This document shows positions 59,526-64,000 of a DNA stretch of 64,000 nt, piece by piece; the first letter of the stretch is position 1, and every line of letters begins with the position of its first letter. The DNA is taken from positions 62,001 to 126,000 of the forward strand of contig WSYJ01000174.1 of assembly GCA_020186115.1 (NCBI GenBank). The letters run 5' to 3'. The notes under the pieces were generated by a model. That model was not told where the DNA came from and searched no databases. It saw only the letters and a program-made list of their open reading frames with translations. Source of the stretch: Histomonas meleagridis. Its lineage: Eukaryota; Parabasalia; Tritrichomonadida; Dientamoebidae. The position numbers and the translations under genes are program-made.

Positions 59526-59712
59526 ATGAATTTCATCAGACCAATTAATTTAAAAGTTGTTACAGCGAACACCCAAAATTATCTTTATGAATGTTACAAT
59601 ATAAAAGAATACAGAAACAAATAAAATTTATTTAAATTTGCAAATGTTAAATGAAGAGGTTAAAAATGCCAAATTATAAAAACCGTTAAGTTTCACATCA
59701 AATATCAGAACA
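59526..59712. other. Intergenic
   Basis: 3' flank of SPO11; AT-rich, nothing seen. Confidence 0.4.
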
Positions 59713-59750
59713 AATGTAAAGTCAAAAAAAAATCAAAATCCTTTTCTTGG

Positions 59751-59822
59751 GCGACAATTTAACAGGAAAAAGCGAAATAATAAAACGCGACAATTTAACA
59801 GGAAAAAGCGAAATAATAAAAC
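59751..59822 (+). repeat. 36-bp tandem duplication covering the P-loop
   Basis: Two identical 36-bp copies (59751-59786 and 59787-59822) duplicate 12 codons with the GKS nucleotide-binding motif inside the Rab relic. Perfect identity indicates a recent event. Confidence 0.95.
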
Positions 59823-59859
59823 GCGCATTCTTGAAAACATCAAACGATACTAGTCAATC

Positions 59860-59881
59860 ATATTTTGACTAGTCAAAATAT
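59860..59881. repeat. 22-bp perfect palindrome
   Basis: A perfect inverted repeat without loop, centred on ACTAGT between 59870 and 59871. The core GACTAGTCAA is partly repeated just upstream at 59849-59856. It lies inside the Rab relic and adds a stop. Confidence 0.8.
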
Positions 59882-60417
59882 ACGCCAATATCAGATTCAA
59901 ATCGAAGTAGTTGACACTTCAGGTTCGGAGGCATACAGACACTTGATTCCTATGCATATGAGGGGCACTAATATTTTTGTTTTTTTTTTTTTATGACGTG
60001 AATTATGAAAAGTCATTTAAAGAAATCGATGAATTCTTCTTCTTCTATATTTCTCGATAACTTTGACCATGAAGAAATGCACACGATATTTTTGGTTGCG
60101 AATTCATTTTCGGATGGAGAACAACCATTTGTAGTACCTTCTGATGAAGGAACAAAAAAAGCGCAAGAAATGAGCGCTCTTTACGTCGAATTAAATTGCA
60201 AAACAGGCAAAGGTTTGGACGACTTCTTCGAAATGATTTCGAGCTACACTGCGAACGCGAAAAAGAACTCCAAAGTCAGAAAAATGTCAAAGAGACGCAA
60301 AGCAAAAAGAATTGTCTGATACAGTAATAAAATTTCAAATCGATAATTCACTAAGATTCTACTTAAAGTTATTTGACATTTGATCGAAATAATTTGTAAA
60401 AATTTTTTAATTAAAAT

Positions 60418-60939
60418 TTAGTTGAGTTCTGCGTTTGGCTGTTCCTCGAAACTGTTTTTGTTGTGCGCTAATGCGTATTCGATTTCGTTTTCCAGTTTTT
60501 TCACTCCGGTAACGGACGAAATTCTTTTGACCGTTTGACCTTCGTTCGCAATAATGAATTTGGTGAAGTTCCAATCGATTGCGGCGCCGAATGTTCCTTT
60601 TGCGTTTTTCTTCAGCCATTTGAATAATGCGCACGAATGACGTCCATTCACTTTTGTGATTTCGAATATCGGAAATGTGACTTTACACTTATCGATGTAT
60701 CTGTGAAGGATTTTGCTGTGATCTTTTGATTCTTGTTTCAGGAATTGGCGGCATGGAAACGCAAGTACTGTAAGCCCTCGATCTTTGTACTTTTCATATA
60801 GCTCTTGAAGTTGCCTTAATTCAATCTTTGCATTACCTTTGGAAGCAGTGTTAACAATTAAAAGGACATTGTCTCTATACATTTGGAGATTAACTTCATT
60901 GCCTTCGATGTCATTAAGCACAAAATCGAAGACGCTCAT
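60418..60939 (-). CDS. Glutathione-peroxidase-like thioredoxin-fold protein without the peroxidatic Cys
   Basis: A 173-residue protein with the GPx fold along its length: FDFVLNDIEGNEVNLQMYRDNVLLIVNTAS, LQELYEKYKDRGLTVLAFPCRQFLKQES, FPIFEITKVNG, LFKWLKKN and IDWNFTKFIIANEGQTVKR. In active enzymes the first active-site motif is NxASxCGxT. Here it reads NTASKGNAK, so the peroxidatic Cys (or Sec) is missing at position 35. The later FPC(N)QF Cys and a Cys in DKCKVTFP remain. The Trp of WNFTKF is kept, and the Gln-position residue cannot be placed with certainty. It is either inactive as a peroxidase or repurposed. ATG 60939. Confidence 0.9.
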   Translation of the reverse strand: MSVFDFVLNDIEGNEVNLQMYRDNVLLIVNTASKGNAKIELRQLQELYEKYKDRGLTVLAFPCRQFLKQESKDHSKILHRYIDKCKVTFPIFEITKVNGRHSCALFKWLKKNAKGTFGAAIDWNFTKFIIANEGQTVKRISSVTGVKKLENEIEYALAHNKNSFEEQPNAELN

Positions 60940-61279
60940 TAAAAAATTAATTACAACATCAAATGTTTGATGTGTTTTATATAAATAAAATATAACAAAT
61001 TTTAAATATAATCACTCTAAAGAAATTACTCTAAATTAATGTAATGATTTATACATAAATTATATTAACTTTTCTATTTTAATTTAATTATCAAGATAAA
61101 TTAAATTTACTATTTTTTGCATTTTCTGGAATTATATACTAGAAGATTGATGATAGTCTTGCTAAACATTATTGTTTTAATGCTGTTCTGATTAAACATA
61201 TTTTTTTCTTTTAAGATTAATTTTTTTTTATCATTATTAACGATCAATTTCAACTGAAAAATACTATAAAGAAAACAAA
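60940..61279. other. Divergent intergenic region
   Basis: AT-rich upstream DNA of the GPx-like (minus) and TKL kinase (plus) genes. No gene or clear motif seen. Confidence 0.45.
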
Positions 61280-64000
61280 ATGACAGAACTCACTCCGCAA
61301 ACAATCGTTAGTAATTTAATAGCCAAAGGCAATGAGCTTATTGCACTAGCAAAACAAGCATATATTTTTCGTGCTTCAGTTGCATATTTGGCTCAACAGA
61401 TTCATTCATTTTTACTAGCTTTGAAACCTTTGGCTCCAAACATGCGATCAGATAATCAAATTCAAGCTCTTCGACAAATTCAAGATTTATTCGATTATTA
61501 TGGAAGTGTTCTACCTCATTTATCTGAATCAAAATGGATTCAACCAGCTTTAAATTGGCCAGCAGTCTATGTTCATAATTATATTGCTGGGCTTAGGAAA
61601 AGTCTTATTTCATTAGCCCCAATTCTTGGACTTGATCCAGCAACAGTAATTAAATTTGATGAACAGCAAGATCAAGTTAACAGATTAGCTGATCTTAAAT
61701 CCCTTAAAGAGTCTGTCCAAAATCTTATGGCACAAATGAACATACCAGATGCGGTTGGTGTTCAACAACAAATCGAAACTAAATTAGCAGAAATAAAAAA
61801 ACTTCTTCCACAAGAAACAAACAACAAAAGAGGCGATAACAAAAAACGCCCATCCTCAGAGTCAGCTCCAGTTGTACAAATTCAACGACGTGTCGAAGAA
61901 CTTCTTTCACAATTTAAAGCAATTAACATTGAAGTCAATGATCTTGTTTTACATGGTCAAATTGGTGCCGGAGGCTTTGGTACTGTATACAAAGCCACTC
62001 GTTTATCCACAGCTGAAGTTGTAGCTGTTAAAGAATTACGGAGTGATCGAATTACAGTTGGTTCATGGACTTCACTTTATGCCGAAGTAGAAACTATGGC
62101 TTCTGTTCGTCATCAGTTTGTTTTAGAGTTAGTTGGGGCGCACATAACAGAGCCATATCGCATCATCACAAGATTTTGCTCAGGGAAGTCACTTTTCGAC
62201 CGTTTACATCGTTGTTCTGATCCATCAGCTCGATTATCGCCTACACGCTTAACTATTATAGCATATGAAGTAGCGGTAGGTATGGAACATTTACATTCAA
62301 TGAATATAGTTCATAGAGATTTAAAAACGTTAAATATATTATTAGATGAAGAAGATGACGGTTGCGTAGCTGATTTTGGACTTAGTGGGATGATGAAAGA
62401 CAACCAAGAGTTATGTGGAGGTGTAGGAACTCCTCATTATACAGCACCTGAAGTATTATCACATACAAGATATGGGCCAAAAGTAGATTCTTTCTCTTAT
62501 GGCGTAGTACTCTGGGAAATGTTAATGCGGAAAGTACCTTTTGGAGACATGTCACATATGGCGATATATGAACATGTCGTTACACGAGGTTGGAGACTTC
62601 CAGTGCCAAATGAAACACCAGAAGGACTTAAGAAGATGATTACACGTTGCTGGAGTAAGAATCCAAATGACCGACCAGACTTTTCCGAAATCGTCCAACA
62701 TTTTGAATCTGGCGATGTCTTTTTCCCAGGAAGTGAAAAGATTAATTTCCAAGAGATCAAAATGACGAAACGATGTCCACCTTTAGATTTAGACTATGCG
62801 TTACCAGTTCTTAAGAATCCATCTGATCCTCATTTTTCAAGTGTTTCATATTTCATTGTCTCCAAAGTCGATGAGAAACTTCGGAATCGATTACGTAGTG
62901 AACATATCATAGAAGAATTAAAGAACGCGAAAGTCAACATCGAAATTGTACTTTTGTTAGCATCTATTTTATTAGACGAATCAGAATTTTCTGACTTCTT
63001 TGAGAACGGCGGGTTACATATGTTCAAAGAATGCATGAAGAAACAAAGAGCGCAAATGATTTCTGCAGCAGTTCGTTTTGGACTTAAAGTTCCTCAACAA
63101 TTATTAGTTCAATTACAGCCATTTATACCCGACTTAATACAATTTCTAACATCTAATTCATGTTTAACTAATCATCATATATTACAATTCTTAACACGTT
63201 TTGATAGTTCGTTGTTAAAAGATTTTGTATATGAAATTAGTACGGCATTAGTTGAAGTTGGAGATAAAGTTGATGACCAATCAACATTCGATGCGATTGT
63301 TGCATTGTTACCATTATGTCAAAAGACATTAAAAATAGAACAACTTCGTACATTCTATCAGTTGTTAAGTTGTAATTTCATTGTTCCTTCTGTTTTCATC
63401 CAAACATTAATAGCGGTAAATGACACCGAAAAAAGACCCGAATTAATATTCGCGATTTTAAAGGCAACTGCAAACTCAAACGTAACAAGTGACTTCGTTG
63501 ATCTGTTACAAGAATGTCCAGATGACGTTTTGGAACGTGTTTCGAAAATGCCGAATTTGTTCGATACTATACATGACTTACTTAATAAGGGCGATGTAGT
63601 AGCGCCACTATTCTTATTGTTTTGTATTGCGCCTATTCATGATGCATCTATAGCTTTAGCTGATTCACAATTGATGCAATCATTGATACAAATGAAAACA
63701 CATAAAACTCAAAGATTACAAATTTTTACAGTGCTATGTAAATTCGAAGACTTCTGTACAAAGTTAAAAGATATCGATGGGATTTTACATCTTTTAGTCT
63801 CATCATTAAGTGAAAAACAACATGTAAATAGTGCTGTAAGATTAATTGGAGCTTTATCTTCACATCCAACGGGCTGTCAAATTTTGAATGACAACGGAGT
63901 TTTAGAATTGTTTACACAGCTTTTTTTGAGTTCATCGTGCGACGATATAGTTACAACGCAGACGATACTCAGAAATGTGGCAAAAAACGGTTGTGATATT
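61280..64000 (+). CDS. TKL-family protein kinase with helical flanks, runs off right edge
   Basis: From ATG 61280 (MTELTPQTIV) the frame stays open to base 64000, at least 907 residues. About 1-180 form a helical N-terminal domain (LIALAKQAYIFRASVAYLAQQIHSFLLALKPLAP...). The kinase domain is at about 222-475: GQIGAGGFGTVYKA, VVAVKEL, HSMNIVHRDLKTLNILL, VADFGLSG, GTPHYTAPEVL, DSFSYGVVLWEML and RCWSKNPNDRPDFSEI. This is the tyrosine-kinase-like wording typical of the large trichomonad TKL group. All catalytic residues (Lys, HRD, DFG) are present. Beyond 475 the chain is all helical (HEAT-like). It is probably a cytosolic signalling kinase. Confidence 0.93.
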   Translation, partial: MTELTPQTIVSNLIAKGNELIALAKQAYIFRASVAYLAQQIHSFLLALKPLAPNMRSDNQIQALRQIQDLFDYYGSVLPHLSESKWIQPALNWPAVYVHNYIAGLRKSLISLAPILGLDPATVIKFDEQQDQVNRLADLKSLKESVQNLMAQMNIPDAVGVQQQIETKLAEIKKLLPQETNNKRGDNKKRPSSESAPVVQIQRRVEELLSQFKAINIEVNDLVLHGQIGAGGFGTVYKATRLSTAEVVAVKELRSDRITVGSWTSLYAEVETMASVRHQFVLELVGAHITEPYRIITRFCSGKSLFDRLHRCSDPSARLSPTRLTIIAYEVAVGMEHLHSMNIVHRDLKTLNILLDEEDDGCVADFGLSGMMKDNQELCGGVGTPHYTAPEVLSHTRYGPKVDSFSYGVVLWEMLMRKVPFGDMSHMAIYEHVVTRGWRLPVPNETPEGLKKMITRCWSKNPNDRPDFSEIVQHFESGDVFFPGSEKINFQEIKMTKRCPPLDLDYALPVLKNPSDPHFSSVSYFIVSKVDEKLRNRLRSEHIIEELKNAKVNIEIVLLLASILLDESEFSDFFENGGLHMFKECMKKQRAQMISAAVRFGLKVPQQLLVQLQPFIPDLIQFLTSNSCLTNHHILQFLTRFDSSLLKDFVYEISTALVEVGDKVDDQSTFDAIVALLPLCQKTLKIEQLRTFYQLLSCNFIVPSVFIQTLIAVNDTEKRPELIFAILKATANSNVTSDFVDLLQECPDDVLERVSKMPNLFDTIHDLLNKGDVVAPLFLLFCIAPIHDASIALADSQLMQSLIQMKTHKTQRLQIFTVLCKFEDFCTKLKDIDGILHLLVSSLSEKQHVNSAVRLIGALSSHPTGCQILNDNGVLELFTQLFLSSSCDDIVTTQTILRNVAKNGCDI

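Larger units (their letters stand above)
59713..60319 (+). pseudogene. Rab-like small GTPase, broken
   Basis: Rab pieces follow in three frames. First, KIKILFLGDNLTGKSEIIKR contains the P-loop and is followed by a second copy of DNLTGKSEIIKR (36-bp in-frame duplication at 59751-59822), then a TGA. Next, IQIEVVDTSGSEAYRHLIPMHMRGTNIF is the switch II region (WDTAGQE equivalent). After a T-run comes YDVNYEKSFKEIDEF. Last, from 60005, a frame reads EEMHTIFLVANSFSDGEQPFVVPSDEGTKKAQEMSALYVELNCKTGKGLDDFFEMI. There the NKxD motif is degenerate (ANSFSD) and the SAK motif reads NCKTG. The C-terminus is Lys/Arg-rich with no prenylation cysteine. The ATG at 59714 is followed at once by TAA. Confidence 0.85.

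Overview
The window is nuclear DNA of a trichomonad (Parabasalia), most like Tritrichomonas. It is very AT-rich and gene-dense. Nearly every gene is a single exon. One spliceosomal intron with the trichomonad signals GTATGT and ACTAACACATAG interrupts a kinase at 30977-31036. The family content also fits: BspA-like leucine-rich-repeat relics, DUF3447/ankyrin genes, TKL and CAMK-like kinases, a nitroreductase and GNAT that look bacterial, and very short 5' leaders. Start codons were re-chosen wherever the longest open frame began with TTG or GTG.

Layout. 1-1884: 5' part of a large unknown protein running off the left edge, with a paralogue at 27.6-29.8 kb. 2.9-5.1 kb: dynein roadblock light chain and an SDR-type epimerase with zinc-ribbon and membrane tail. 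5.9-7.0 kb: BspA-like relic. 7.5-13.3 kb: kelch protein, two secreted or membrane proteins, a surface-protein relic and a SMARCAL1-type annealing helicase. 13.8-23.7 kb: GNAT, importin-7/8-like karyopherin, ERGIC-53-like lectin, BAR/SH3 protein, PP2A-A-like HEAT protein and nitroreductase. 24-34.6 kb: BspA relic, Glu/Lys repeat protein, unknown paralogue, intron-containing kinase, Hsp70 relic, Rad23 and histone H2B. 34.8-42.3 kb: dead histone H2A relic divergent from H2B, G-protein alpha subunit, WD40 protein and a coiled-coil protein with a possible RasGEF-like end. 42.7-48.7 kb: two divergent DUF3447/ankyrin genes, each followed by an array of ankyrin modules. 49.8-61 kb: ribosomal protein uS12, small membrane protein, DDB1/CPSF-A-like propeller, Cdc48-like AAA protein with a giant DPF/NPF tail, Spo11, Rab relic and a glutathione-peroxidase-like protein lacking its catalytic Cys. 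61.3 kb to the right edge: TKL kinase.

The most unusual object is the pair of ankyrin arrays at 42690-44398 and 47601-48735. Modules of 29 codons are separated by spacers of exactly 83 nt, a 170-nt period, almost without indels. All ten complete modules on the minus strand are open, and each array ends in a module with its own stop codon. The spacers change frame, carry stops and lack GT-AG borders. Removing about 71 nt from each would restore the 33-residue ankyrin period. This is either a multi-intron gene with non-canonical introns or an unusual cassette array.

The genes do not form one pathway. The mixture of housekeeping genes, lineage-expanded families and decayed copies in every intergenic gap is typical of trichomonad genomes.
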